Positions 12,490 through 24,600 of a DNA stretch of 64,000 nucleotides are shown in pieces. Source of the DNA: Coptis chinensis (Eukaryota > Streptophyta > Magnoliopsida > Ranunculales > Ranunculaceae); NCBI GenBank assembly GCA_015680905.1, contig CM027384.1, positions 71,891,501 through 71,955,500 of the forward strand, read 5' to 3'. How positions within the stretch are numbered: the first letter of the stretch is position 1; every line of letters starts with the position of its first letter. The notes under the pieces were generated by a model. That model saw nothing but the letters and a program-made list of their open reading frames with translations. It ran no database searches and was not told where the DNA came from. A program made the translations under genes and the position numbers.

Positions 12490-13060
12490 AACCTTATAAT
12501 CACTATAACAAAATCTGGCGAAATTACCACGTTTAATTTCGTCAGCCTAAGTTGAACGCTTTTACGCCGCTTTTAGTAATTTTTATCGCTATAACAAAAT
12601 CTGGCGAAATTACCACGCGTTTAATTTAAATTTTTATCTAAGTTGAACAAATTTTTACGCCGCTTAGTCGTTACTATCACTACAACATAATCCGGCGAAA
12701 TTACCACGTTTAATTTCAAATGGGTCCTAAGTTGAACGCTTTTACGCCAGCTTAGTCGTTACTATCACTACAATAAAACTCGCTAAATTACCGTTTAATT
12801 TAATTGGGTCCTAGTCGAACGCTTTTACGCTCGCTTAGTCGTATTATCGCTACAACAAACTCTGGCGAAATTACCACGTTTAATTTCGTCAGTCTAAGTC
12901 GAACGCTTTTACGCTCGCTTGGTCGTTAATATCGCTCTGACAAAATATGGCGAAGTTACCACGTTTAATTTCGTCAATCTAACTTGAACAATTTTACGCT
13001 CGCTTAAGTCAGTTACTCACGCTATGTCATCATCTGATGACGTTACCCCGTTTCGTTCCG
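12490..13060 (+). repeat. ~87 bp tandem array in the 3' region of the Tat-like element
   Basis: About six and a half diverged units of 82-91 bp. Each has the core TCTGGCGAAATTACCACG, TTTAATTTCGTC, GAACGCTTTTACGC and CGCTTAGTCGTTA. Equivalent points fall at 12503, 12589, 12680, 12768, 12850, 12935 and 13021. No ORF. It lies between integrase and the LTR, where Tat elements commonly carry such arrays. Confidence 0.88.
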
Positions 13061-13416
13061 TCAGTTCTGCGTCGGAGCATTTTTTAGCTCAATCTAATTT
13101 TGCAAGCTTAAAGTTAGCATTGGGGGCGTTTCATTCTATTTCGTGTCATTTATATAATTCAACAACATTGTCAGTTTTCCACAGGTATGTTATTTGACAA
13201 CACAATGATATTTAATTGCCAACACATACTTTATTTTATTCAAAAAGAATTTTTAGCTCTATGGTATTACCAACGCAAAATCACATGTTCATTGGTTTGG
13301 GCAAATCCAATGGTTCCTTACAAACTTTTCGCATATACAACTCGTATAAATCTTTGTAATTCATCTTCTTAACGTTCTAGTTCATCTCCGTTTCTATTAA
13401 AGTCTCATCAATTGTC

Positions 13417-14084
13417 TTACGGACGATTCACAATGTGCCATTTGCACGTGATCTTGGCCAAGCCGCTTCGTTTAAATCGGTCATTCTTGTTATTTTCTCC
13501 GCCTCTTTTCTGACGTTTAAGTTTCTGATCTTTGGTCGCCACGAGTGCCTTTAATTCTATCACATCTGCTTTTAAGTGTTTGTGTTCTTCCATTATCTCA
13601 CAGGCTTTCCCAAAGTCTTCGTATGATCTCTGCTCGGCTTCTTCCGTCCGCTCGGTTAAGTTTTTGTTTTCGTCTTCTAACTCTCTGTTGGTTCCGCTTA
13701 ACGCTTTGTTTGCCTCTTCCAGTTTTCGGTTGAGTATTTTCACTTTCTCTATTTCTTCTACGACATTGACTTCATTCGGAAGGATACTTTTCTTCGCAAC
13801 TTTTTCATGAATTTCTTTGGCTCGTACTACCGCCGTTTTAACCTGCGGCGAAAAATATTTGTTTTCATCAATTTTTCAGACTTAAACATAAGTTTGCAAT
13901 AACTGATAAAAAAATACTATCATACCTGGTTCATAGTATCGAAAATCATTGACACTGCTCTCTCATATTCTCCGATGTTCTCCGTATTCTGGTCACAGTT
14001 TTGATATTTTTCGAGCCCCTCCATTGGCGTGGTCTCTGGTGATACCTTCGCTTCGTCGTCTAGACTTGAACATCTTTGCTTCAT
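13417..14084 (-). CDS. Antisense spliced coiled-coil ORF inside the Tat-like element
   Basis: On the strand opposite to gag-pol, two exons join in frame: 14084-13926 (Met MKQRCSSLDDEAKV...; an inner Met is at 14024) and 13842-13417. The 83 bp intron has consensus ends (CAG|GTATGA, CGCCGCAG|G). The predicted product is about 194 aa. The second exon is strongly charged and heptad-rich (KLEEANKALSGTNRELEDENK), a clear coiled coil. No catalytic domain was recognised. A TAG lies just before the first Met and the sequence TTGGTAG|ATG could also be a splice acceptor, so further upstream exons are possible. Antisense ORFs at this position are known for Tat elements such as Grande. Unlike gag-pol in the same element, this ORF has stayed open. 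Confidence 0.55.
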
Positions 14085-15185
14085 CTACCAATTTCAGACT
14101 GCCACTACAACTCCACTAACTACCCCGAAATTCCAAAGGCACAACAACGGAAAAGACTCGAAGTCTACAGAGGTTCATCCGGCTGCCAAACTCCAAAGGA
14201 TAAGGCATACATGCGTGACTTGGATCTATCTGCTCAGAGTGCCTCTTTTTGACCTTTATTAGAAAAGGCAACGATTTCATGCCTAGAAGTCACGACCGAC
14301 TTTGCATGGTCATGCCAAGACCAAACTTCATAACTCTATGGCAAAGGCTACAGCGAAGGCAGTCACTGAACGAGCTGGACTACTCTATGGCTATAGGACG
14401 GTTGTCTGCCTTCTCAGATGAGGTCCTCTTCTTCTCTGTCAGTGTTTCTATCAAGGCCTTGTTGCTTTGTCGGCCAGCCCTGCGCCTTCCCGGAAACTGA
14501 TACAACTTTATTTATGAGAAGAGCTTGATGGTAAGGAAACGTACCTACTAGTCTAAGTTGCAAAGACGGCACACAACGTTTAAGATTGCGGAAGAGGACG
14601 AGTATTTTGTGATTTCAAACCTTTTTCTTAACCACATTTGTTTTGATAAGCATAACACTTATATAAGGTCGAGCTGTTTTTCAGTTCCGATAGGATTCTT
14701 TACTAATCCAACTCCATCTCTAATCTCAATTCTTATCTCCTCCACATTCTTATCTCATCCGCACACTTTGAGTCCAATTAGTATTTAACTTCCTTTTATT
14801 ACTATTATTACTAAACTGCCCCTACATTTAATTTTTAACGATATAAGTCGAGTATCGCTATTCAATCAAGTGGCACGATCGTCAATTCAAATTTCGTATT
14901 TTTACGTAATGCGTTCGGTACAGTTTTCGGAAATCAATTTCTTTTGACATTTATTTCTGTGCATATTTTATTTTTTATTTTTATGTTTTTTTCTATGCAT
15001 TTTCGGCCATCTTTTATTTAATTACATTGCGTTCCGTATACGTTAGTTTGACATTTTTTCGTTCCCGATAATTCACGTTTTTTTCTCGACAGTCAATTTT
15101 CCTATCATTTCCTTTCGCACGACACTTGGTTATAATTCCGTTCATTTTTCTTTCTTCTTTGCCATATGAACTTTGTTCGCATGCC
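14085..15185. other. 3' non-coding region of the Tat-like element
   Basis: About 1.1 kb between the antisense ORF and the polypurine tract. It is T-rich towards the right. No ORF over 85 codons, no protein similarity recognised. It may hold the promoter and first exons of the antisense gene. Confidence 0.5.
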
Positions 15186-15198
15186 AAAGAGGGGGCGG
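15186..15198 (+). other. Polypurine tract of the Tat-like element
   Basis: AAAGAGGGGGCGG immediately precedes the 3' LTR. The identical tract is found at 50537-50549 before the 3' LTR of the second gypsy element, which marks the two as relatives. Confidence 0.88.
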
Positions 15199-15677
15199 TG
15201 TTTCGACCCCCACCTACGTGGCAAACGTCCATTAGTAGGAGTCTCTACTTTATTCGTTTAATTGACAGGGCTAAAGCCCAATTCGCAATATCATGGATCA
15301 AAGTACAGGCCCATTAACTCATGTGTCTAAGGCTGAACCTTAGCCACATGGCTTGCCACTAATGTACATTGATTTATGTCCAGATTCATTTCTTATCAAA
15401 GAGATAATTATCAGTTGAAAGTTATAGTCTATCACAATTGCTCAAGCTACAAGATTACTTGAGCTGCAAGGACTCTCTACTCTACCTATATAAATACAAA
15501 ACTATTTTTCATTCAGAACTACGTTCTTGAGACTTGATCTCACTGATAATTTAGATGCGAGGGCAACCGAAGGTAATCTCATCATTCCCCCAATCACCAT
15601 CATTTTTCTAATTACTTTTCTACGTTCTTCGTCTTTTTCATCAACACTTGGTGTTTTGATCATATTTGGTCGAAACA
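15199..15677 (+). repeat. 3' LTR of the Tat-like element
   Basis: 479 bp, same ends and TATA region as the 5' LTR. Directly followed by the GGAAG target duplication (15678-15682). Confidence 0.93.
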
Positions 15678-15682
15678 GGAAG

Positions 15683-16816
15683 GTTTAGAAAATTATGAAT
15701 GATCTCAAAGGCAATTGGCTTAAGTCCGAATTTGAGGTTTCTTTGAAATGGTTTAGTGGTGCAGTCCTTAAAAATTGGTGGATTTTTTATGAATGGAGGT
15801 TGGATTTCGAGAGGTGTTAATTTGGGATGGTGATGGTTGGGTGGTGGTTCTTCACATGATCTCAAGGACTCAGAGAATTCTTCATCCAGTTTTAGCGTTT
15901 CTACAAGATTTTGGTTCACATCTACAATAGTAAGGATGTCACAAATTTGTTCTATCGATAAGTCTTTATCGGCCAAACTAAATTGGAATCCACTTTCCAC
16001 CATATATTTTATTCCCTCGTTTTCAAGCACTTCATTTTTTTGCTCCTCTCTACCTAGATCTTCATAAATAATCTTCTTAATGTCATTGCCCAAATGTGTC
16101 GAGTCCAATACATGCTCTTGAGTTTCTTCTGTCAGAGTTTTCTCATTTATGGGTGATGATGCATTAAGATATGCGAGAGAAACTGTGACATCAGACATAT
16201 AGTCATTATCATAAGATTTGGAATTCTCACGATAGTCAGGTGGAGGTTGATGAGGATTTAATTGGTCAGCAGTATCAGGATGGGCTTTAGCAATTGGCTT
16301 TGTTATAGTAACACCTTGTTTCTCGTTTCGGTTGGGTTTTGAACTAGTGTGAAGAATATTAGTATCAGATGTGGCATCATTTCAATCGGATTGGAAAAAA
16401 CTTAAGGTAATTGTTATTTGCTGAGTTAGTATTGTTTTATTGGCCATTTCCTGGTAAAGTTGGTCTGTGATAGATGGTGGAGTGGAATATAAATTTGATA
16501 TAGATGGTGATGTGAATGGTAATGGGCTTTGGGTGAAATCGTACTCTAACTGACCAGGTGGATATATGAATGGTGGTTGACTATTTGTGGTAGAACTCCA
16601 TGAATTGTCGACATGACTGGAAAACTCTTGAGTGTATGGGCTATTAGGGAAGTTTGAATATTGAAGTTTGTAATCGTAAGGATTTCCCGTAGTAGACTCG
16701 AATTCAGTATATGATGGACACTGAGATGACCAGTGATAAGGACTACCGTAAAAGGAACAAGATTCTGGGTTTGCATTGTAATTCCATGACGGTTGCGATG
16801 CATATTGATAAGACAT
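15683..16816 (-). pseudogene. Athila-like gag/linker fragment
   Basis: One minus-strand reading frame runs from a Met at 16816 to the edge of the inserted element, broken only by a TGA at 16384-16382. Near the N-terminus is a zinc-knuckle-like CSFYGSPYHWSSQC. The C-terminal end resembles the Athila gag-pol linker, and with the inserted element removed it continues at 5663 as PNKETLPNI. Host-domain similarity was not seen. The rest of pol is missing, because an LTR follows at 5636. Confidence 0.6.
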
Positions 16817-18203
16817 GAATGCTTAATCAATTCATTTTTTTTGGATTTTTCAAAATATTTGCATGGTCTATAGATTACTATGCCCTGTTCAAATGAACAA
16901 TTGGGCTCGAGACTAGGATGGCTCTACTACACGATTTAGAAGAATAGGCAGTCACTTCACCAAGTGGTGTGCTACCAAGAATCTCATTCATGGTGAATAT
17001 GGGGGAGGGAAGTGAGGAAGGTAGTTGGTCCACCGGAATCTGGTAACTAATTACTCTAAATCCTCATGGCTATATTTTTGTCATTTTCTGGAGGAGCGTG
17101 ACTACTTTGGGCTCTAGTTGATTAATTTTAATTCATTTATTTTTTTGTCTAGGGCTCTAAGTATCAAGCAACGTCCGATTTATCTACATTGGGGAATGAC
17201 TTCCCAATGGTTGTTATGTGGCTCAGGTTCAGCCTTATGCATGGATGTAAATTGCAGTGTGGAAATTAAATTTCAAACAATCATGTAAGCATGCTTGAAC
17301 ACACAAGGTATCCTCTTATATGGGCTTCGAGGAGGTTTAGAAATGACCTCTCAAGCCGTGCTTACACGCTGCTTGAAGAGAAGGTGTCGTTGGTCGTCGC
17401 ATGATCTGAGAATCAAGCCCAACCATTCGAGCTTTTTCCTGTTTTATGTTACAAAAATGGTCCACTTAAAAAGCGTCAGGATTGTGGATTTTTTAATAAT
17501 TAAATAACTTTGCCTTCAAGGGCCCAAAACATAAAAGTAAACTAACAATAAAACTAATCTAATAGATTACTAGTTTAGATAGATTATCTAGATTAACTAG
17601 AGCTAAACTTAGTTAGAGTGTTGATTACCAAATTGATTCAAAGTGTGCGAGCGTATGATTCACGACTCACCTCGCACACTTGAACTTCTCAAGGCAATGA
17701 AAACTTTAATCTTTTGGTAAGTTTAGAACTTCAACCAAGTGTTCACTCATGTTCATCCACGTACATAATCAATCAAAAACTCATTTTTCATTTTTTTTAT
17801 TATTTATTATTTATTATTTTATTTTTCGTTTTTTTTATCTCTATATATTACAAACAAGTTCCACTGATTTATACTACTCTATTACAAAATCTGAGTTTCA
17901 CAGTACAACCACACACAGAAAACAATTGAACTATGAAAAAATCAAGTATCACAAATTGGACTACGACAAAGGGGTGGTTGAGAAGACGCCGGATGTTTGG
18001 TGGCAGCCTTCAGCTCCTCTCTAGCATCTTGATCTCGAACCTGGATTTGCAAAAAAGTAAGTTGGTAATGAAAAACAAAGAAATAAATCAACGAAAATTA
18101 GAAAAAAAAAAAAAAAAAAGTGAAAAGGTGAGAGTGATGCTTCCCTCCTTAGATGCTCAACCAAGCATTCTTACTCCTTCAATCCATGACGGCGGTGCCA
18201 TTT
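16817..18203 (-). other. Probable 5' leader of the Athila-like remnant, with PBS-like site
   Basis: No credible ORF. On the minus strand, TGGCACCGCCGTC starts at 18200; it resembles the Athila primer site TGGCGCCGTTGCC. An 18 bp A-run (18101-18118 region) and T-rich blocks fill the leader. A near-palindromic pair, GTGTGCGAGCG at 17642 and CGCACACTTG at 17673, flanks a short loop. The identification is inference from position and the partial PBS match. Confidence 0.4.
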
Positions 18204-18975
18204 GAAATTGTAGTAGTGATGTACTTCAAAAGATATTGAATGAATTTCACCATAAATTGTTTAGAGCTTGAATATTTGGGAGTTTTAGAAGGAAGGAAGG
18301 TAGATTCTTTTAGTTTAGTATTTGTATAGTTTAAATATATTGTATTGAAGAAGTTTGAAGAGACTAAGTTGTTTAAATGATTGGAAACATAACTTGAAAG
18401 AAATGAATGATTGATTGAAAGAAGAACATTAAAGAAAATAAAAGATTGATTGATTGGAGAATAAAAAGTAAATTACTTGAATGAAAATGAAGAACAAAAA
18501 GTAAATAACTTAAATGAAAATTACTAGAAAATAAATCCTACATGACACTAGAATAAGTCTAGGTACAATCTCTCTCCCTAACTTTTAGTTCTTATTCCCC
18601 CTGCTTTATGCAAATGACTGATTTGCCCTTCTCCGTTACATTTGAGAGACCTCACCCTTTACTTTATGCTTTTGCTTTTTCATTTTGCTTTTTTACTTCT
18701 TCTTGATCAAGATAGGTTTTAGAGAAAGCATTCTTTTGTGTTAAGGACATCTATCTCTGGTCTTCTGAGTTGAAGACTTGACTTTCAACTCTTTGGTTAT
18801 GAGTCATTGACCTTTGACTTTGACTTTTTCTGCACTTTTTCATAGCAGCTTTGAGTCTTCATAATAAGCGTAATTAAGGCTCTTTTTGGTGCTAAGGCGC
18901 ATCTTTTATAATAAGTGGTATAAATTTCTCTGTAACCTGAAAAAAATAATAAAAGCTATGAGTTGTCTTTTCATT
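18204..18975. other. AT-rich region, possibly the 5' LTR of the Athila-like remnant
   Basis: Non-coding, with repeated GATTGATTG and AAAAAGTAAAT words. It sits where the 5' LTR of the gag remnant should be, but shows no clear homology to the LTR at 4032-5636, so either it is a different family or the LTR is replaced. I see no gene. Confidence 0.3.
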
Positions 18976-19029
18976 ATGCGTAAGAAGACCTGTAATGCAG
19001 TAATATAAGGGTAATAAAATGCACATTTG

Positions 19030-19405
19030 AAAGCTGATCAGTAGGTCTAGTATGATCAGCAAAACCTTTTGGCTGAGTCATGAACACATCCTCCTTGAGA
19101 TGACCATGCAAAATGGCATTTGAGACATCTAATTGCTTAATATCCCAATTATAGTAAACTGCTAGAGATATGATAAGTCTGATAGTTAATGGTTTTGCAA
19201 TTGGGCTAAAAGTTTCATCATAATCAAAACCATGTTTTTTATGAAAGCCTTTAGCTACCAGCCTAGCCTTATGCTTATCAAGGGAACCATCTGCTTTATG
19301 TTTCAGTCGAAATACCCACTTGTTATCAACAAGATTTTGTGAAGGAGAATAAGGTACAAGAATCCAAGTACCATTTTTTATTAGAGCATTAAATTCACTG
19401 ACCAT
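19030..19405 (-). pseudogene. Ty1/copia reverse transcriptase fragment
   Basis: Minus-strand translation is a classic copia RT start: LIKNGTWILVPYSPSQN, NKWVFRLKHKADGS, KARLVAKGFHKKHGFDYDETF, then LDVSNAILHGHL and MTQPKGFADHTRP. Similarity stops near 19035, before the YVDD box, so the fragment is truncated. Frame is open across 125 codons. Neighbouring fragment 19738-20175 belongs to the same element. Confidence 0.88.
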
Positions 19406-19737
19406 TGCTGCTTTCCAGTTTGGATCTTTGCAAGCTTGAGTGAAAGAAGTAGGTGTAATAGGAAGAGAAGAAAGAGTAGTTTGAAGAGCATGAGGAATAG
19501 GATGTTTAGTGGTGATGAGAGATTTTGGTTTGAAAATGTCATTTTTGGCTTTGTGGTCATAGAATGAGTTGAAGAAGAAGGGTCAACAGGTAATGCAGTA
19601 GCAGTAACATAAGACTTGTGATTGTGAGAATGAGTAGGTGATAAGGAAGTGAGAACTTCAAGAGAATCAGAAGATAGTGGAGTGGAAGTATGAGAAGAAG
19701 AGAAAATGATATCATCGCAAAAGGATGAAAGAAGAAA

Positions 19738-20175
19738 TTATGTAGGAGATAATGAATTTGAATGTAGAGTTGTGTTTTTGAATGGAAATTCAGACTCATT
19801 GAATACAACATGCCTAGATATGTAGATTCGACCAGTTTGTATATCCATGCATTTGTAACCTTTGTGATTTAAACTATAACCAAGAAAAACGCAAGGTTTA
19901 TACTTTAAATCAAGCTTATTAGTGGTATAAGGTCTTAACCATGGGAAACATGTGCATCCATAAGCTTTGAGATTGGAATAATTAGGTTGGACATGAAACA
20001 ACTTTTCAAGAGGAGAAATATTTTGAAGTGAAGCTGAAGGAAATCGATTAATGAGATAAACTGAGCTAGAGAAAATGTCACACCAGTATTTAGGTGGCTC
20101 ATCAAAACTATCTTTGATGAGTTGGCTCTTTGTCTGTCGATGCTTGCCTTCTGTTTTCTTCATTCTTTTGCTCAA
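19738..20175 (-). pseudogene. Ty1/copia integrase C-terminal fragment
   Basis: Contains the copia integrase tail: YLINRFPSASLQNISPLEKL, LKAYGCTCFPWLRPY, KYKPCVFLGYSLNHKGYKC, then ISRHVVFNESEFPF. Integrase lying upstream of RT (on the minus strand) is the Ty1/copia order. Between it and RT (19406-19737) is the usual low-complexity Ser/Thr/Leu linker, frameshifted. Upstream catalytic core, gag and both LTRs are missing. Confidence 0.87.
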
Positions 20176-21549
20176 TTATTTAGACTATGCTCTTATTCTT
20201 AGAAATTATATTTAACTCTCTACTAGCTCTCCGTAAGTAAGTTACAATAAGACTGCTCTTATTCTCATTCAATAAGTTTCAACAACTAAGCATTTTTAAA
20301 GGATGTAGGGTTCACGTACAATTAAGTGTCATTATAGTTTGGTGAGCCTTGAGCGTTGATATGCTATCGGTGCCAATGTACATTAACTCCGATCCAATAT
20401 GGTTGTGAACAAATAAATATTAGCTGCCAACTTAATTTGAAGTCCAACTTCCACAAGGCAAAAGATCAGAAACGCACAATTTATTTTGGCCGTTTGTGTT
20501 ACAAATTGAGAACTGAAGAGTTTTGAGAAATTTCCTGTGTCATGCACTTATGCTAGACGATAGACCTCAAGATAGAGAACTCTGGCGACAAAAATTGGAA
20601 GCAAATGAGTGAAGGTGAATGTGTCCATATAACTTTCCTAAAGATCTATATAATGCTGAAGAAAATCATATTTTGGAAGAAAAATTCAATTAGACATTTC
20701 AACAGAAATATATAACGTAACCTAACTGAGTAACTGACCTTGAAGTTGCTTGGAAATTTCATTTAGTTGAAAGTTTTATCGCAAGCATTTGATCATTTTA
20801 GTTGGAATTTGAGAGTAGAATCTGAATCACACAATTTCTATCGTTCGAACTTCGTAGTCGTTCCCATTGTCAATTTGCGTTGTCAAAGCATACCTTTCAC
20901 GTGAATGAAAAGAATAATAATCTAGTAATTGTGGATGTAACGAGGTAGAATCCTCTCAATCCGCAACGGGTCGACGAGAAAAAAGGTGAATGAGATTGGC
21001 ATTTTAAAAGTGGGGCATATTATACACTTTGGTTAGAAAACTTTACCCCAAAAAAATCACACCCATACAGGTGACACAGTTGCGTTTAGTTTGTTCCTTA
21101 TTCCAAAATCCATTTAGCTTGGGTATATGTTGATTTTTCACTTTTGTAGTTTGCACTTTGCACAAAAATCGCTAAATTGGACATACATGCAAGTATGAAA
21201 CATAAAAGTCAATAATTTTGATGAAATTTCCAACTTGACATCAATCAAAATCTGAGTGAAGTTTGAGGGGCCAACAGGACACGTGGATGTCCAGTCACTA
21301 TTGCTACACCGAGCACAAAAAAATCTCTATCATTATCATTATTATAATAGTGACGAGGGTGTGCACTTACACAGAGTGACTCACTCACTAACTCTGACTG
21401 CCATGTCCCCACCATCGTCTCACGCCCACTCGTTCAATCTTCCACAAAAAAAAAAAAAAAAAAAAAAAAATCACAGTTCCAGCCTTGAATCATTGATTAT
21501 AAAAGTCAAAGAAATTTTTATTTTTTGCATTAACAATATTAATTTTAGC
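20176..21549. other. Intergenic region upstream of the IQM gene
   Basis: No coding potential or repeat homology recognised up to about 21.2 kb. The right part is the IQM promoter, including a run of 23 adenines near 21448-21470. Confidence 0.6.
21280..21285 (+). promoter_or_regulatory. G-box / ABRE in the IQM promoter
   Basis: GGACACGTGGATGTCC contains CACGTG with an ACACGTGG flank, the core recognised by bZIP (ABF/AREB) and bHLH factors. It lies about 270 bp upstream of the TATA box. Function is inferred from the motif only. Confidence 0.4.
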
Positions 21550-21557
21550 TATAAATA
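21550..21557 (+). promoter_or_regulatory. TATA box of the IQM gene
   Basis: TATAAATA, 88 bases before the start codon, followed by a CT-rich leader (TTCTCTCTTTCTTT) typical of plant 5' UTRs. Confidence 0.7.
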
Positions 21558-21637
21558 AACCAATATAGTATAGTCCATTCATTTTATCCCAAGAAGAAGA
21601 CCACTTCTTCATCCTCATTTCTCTCTTTCTTTAAAGC

Positions 21638-24600
21638 ATGGAAGTTGAAACACAAACATTCCCATTCCCTCTCGACTCATCATCTCGTGAATGCATGGTC
21701 AGTAACGACTACTCTCTAAGTTTTAATCACGACTCAAACTTCACCATGATCAACGGACAAGAAAGTGACAGCTGTGGATCATCATCAACGACGTCTGCTG
21801 CAGTGAAGGTGCAGAAAGTATACAGGAGTTACCGGACTCGACGTAGGTTAGCTGACTCTGCTGTTGTTGCTGAAGAGCTCTGGTAATAATAATAATAATG
21901 TTTCTTTAAACTAAAAATGTTGTTTTGTTTATAACTAATTTGGCAGTGATATATGCTTAGGTGGCAAGTTCTGGATTCGGTTAGATTGAACCACAGTACA
22001 ATTTCCTTCTTCAGTTTTCAGAAGGCAGAGACGCCTGCTTCACGCTGGAATCGAATCAGCTTGAATGCTTCTAAAGTAATTATTTTATGTATATATTAAA
22101 TAAGTTTTATTTATTCAATCTTTTTAAGATCTAATGTGTGGATTTTTTTTTTTATTGTTTTTTCTGTTTTTAATGAATTGTTATTTTTGTGTGTGTGTGG
22201 GTGTTATCCGACAGGTTGGTAAAGGGTTGTCGAAAGATGCCAAAGCTAAGAAACTAGCTTTTCAGCACTGGATTGAAGCTGTAATTACTAATCCCCTGTC
22301 CTTTCACTAATTACTGGTTATCAGCTTTTTAATTTCTTTGAAAATTTTGGTATAGATTGATCCACGACATCGGTATGGACATAGCTTGCACTTGTATTAT
22401 GAGCAATGGTGTACTGCAGATGCGGGCCAGCCTTTTTTCTACTGGTTTGTACCTTAGCTCTCTGCATTTGAGAATTTTTAACTTTTTATTGTAGAGTTCA
22501 AAATTGGACTAAAACCGGTTGGAATGAGATTGAGAAACTTGTTAGAGTTGGATTAAATTTGGTGTAAAGATGTCAATTCCGACATCAAAATGAACATGGG
22601 CTTGGTACTTAGTTAGGGTGTTATGTTCAGCAGGAAGTACATGATCAAATTTACAAAGTGAAGTTTGGTTGACATTCTTAAAGGATTACATAAGAGGCTT
22701 TTATAACTGTTTGATTAATTACCGAGATGAAGTACACAATGGGCTATTTGTCTGTTTTGCTGCCCAACTTTGAAACCTTTCCATGACGTTGATGCATTTG
22801 CTAGAAAATATTTCCAGTGTTAAATCTATTTCTTTGTCCACATTGCACAGGCTGGACATTGGAGATGGAAGAGACGTTGACCTCGAGAAGTGCCCAAGAT
22901 CAAAACTTCGGCAACAGTGCATCAAGTATCTAGGACCTGTATGTTTCTAATTTTCCATAGGAGCAGAACTTTAACTTCTCAAGTAGATTGTATTTTCATT
23001 GTGTTGACGCCTGTTTATCAGTGCTAATTCTGAGGTTATTCTTGATCATTCTTGACTGAAATCAGCAAGAGAGGGACCACTACGAATACATAGTTGTTGA
23101 AGGGAAAGTTGTTCACAAACAGAGTGGCGAGCTATTGGATACAACTAAAAGATCGAAAGAGGCGAAATGGATATTTGTGATGAGCACCTTTAAGAAAATC
23201 TATGCTGGCGAGGTAAGAGCAAATGGACAAAGATTAATTATTAGTTAGGCCTTGTCTTTTATCTTGCGCTGTATTTTTGGCTGACTAGGAACCTTATATC
23301 ATGTTAACCTGTCCAGAAAAAGAAAGGGATATTTCATCATTCTAGCTTTCTTGCGGGAGGGGCTACATTAGCAGCCGGAAGACTTGTTGCAGTAGATGGA
23401 GTGCTCAAGGTAAGGGTATTATTACTTTGGCCTTGTTGTTCATAAGTCTTGTGAGTAGCAAGTTAACTGAGGTTCAAATGGATTTCAATTTGGGTTTGAG
23501 ACTGTAAAGCCTAAATGACAGATGAAAGGAGACGGGATACTCCAACATGAGCTGCCAAAACCTATATTCTCCAACATGGTTTTGGCCATTTTTGGTATGG
23601 TGTGGCCATCTTGTCCTTGCAAAGTGGGGTTCTCGGACTTTAATATTTTGGCTAGATCCAATTAGTAACTTCATAATGGTTTGTTGACCTACTTGCACAT
23701 AACAAATAAATGAATTTGCGTTTGAGTAGGACCTTTCTAACGAAGTTGCCTAAGATCAAACGAGCTTTTGTAGGATGTGGTTTTTAAGGCAACTCGTGCT
23801 TCCCTCTCCCTTCCTGCCGTATAGAAACACTAACACTGATATGATGCTGTGAAGAATTTGTGTTTGATGGGTATCTGCATTCATTAAAACATTGCAATAA
23901 CACAACCACCATGTGGTCCTTGCCTCATTATGATCTTTGTTCTTATGAATTTTTTGTAGTCAAAAGATATTTAAAGCATACTTTGTAATTTGGTTAAAGA
24001 ACCAGATTTCTAGCGAGTAGATTGCCACTCTTGCCCCATGTGGTCCTTGCCTCATTATGATCTTTGTTCTTATGAATTTTTTGTAGTCAAAAGACGTTTA
24101 AAACATACTTCATAATTTGGTTAAAGAAACAGATTTCTAATGAGTAGATCGCCACTCTTGCCTACATCTTTTATCTAATAGTAATAATGGTGTGGGAGAA
24201 CAGGGAGGGAGTGGTTTGGGTGTGTATGTGCAGACTTCCAAACATGATCAAATGTGTTCTTCCTTTGCAGGCTATCTGGGCATACAGTGGACATTATCGT
24301 CCAACTGATGAAAACCTTAACAATCTTTTAGACGTCCTCAGGGAAAATGGAGTCAATACTGATGAAGTTGAGGTATGCAATTAATCCACATATTTCCTCA
24401 TATAATCTATTAAATAGTTTGTGAACAGTAAAAGAATTAACTAAATAAGTGCAACGTTACCTCCTTCCCTTGCTTCAGTGTTCTTATTCCTGAATACTTT
24501 GGCCATGCCATACTGAGTTTTTTGCCGTTTTCAGATACGCGCATCAACTGAAGATTACGAGAACAATGGAGATAGCAAATCAATCGCAGGAGAGATTGCA

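Larger units (their letters stand above)
5669..15677 (+). mobile_element. Complete but decayed Ty3/gypsy (Tat-like) LTR retrotransposon
   Basis: Two LTRs (5669-6144 and 15199-15677) with perfect TGTTTCGACC...GGTCGAAACA ends enclose gag, protease, RT/RNase H and integrase in gypsy order. The identical 5 bp GGAAG flanks both sides (5664-5668 and 15678-15682), which proves one insertion event. After integrase come an ~87 bp tandem array, an antisense spliced ORF and a polypurine tract. A long 3' region with tandem repeats and an antisense ORF is known in the Tat lineage (Ogre, Grande, Retand). Coding frames are full of small indels; only protease and part of integrase stay open. It interrupts an older Athila-like gag. 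Confidence 0.93.

Noticed and set aside
15641-15677. Gag ORF end inside the inserted LTR
   Set aside because: The frame runs by chance into the LTR; the true gag stops at the insertion point and continues at 5663.
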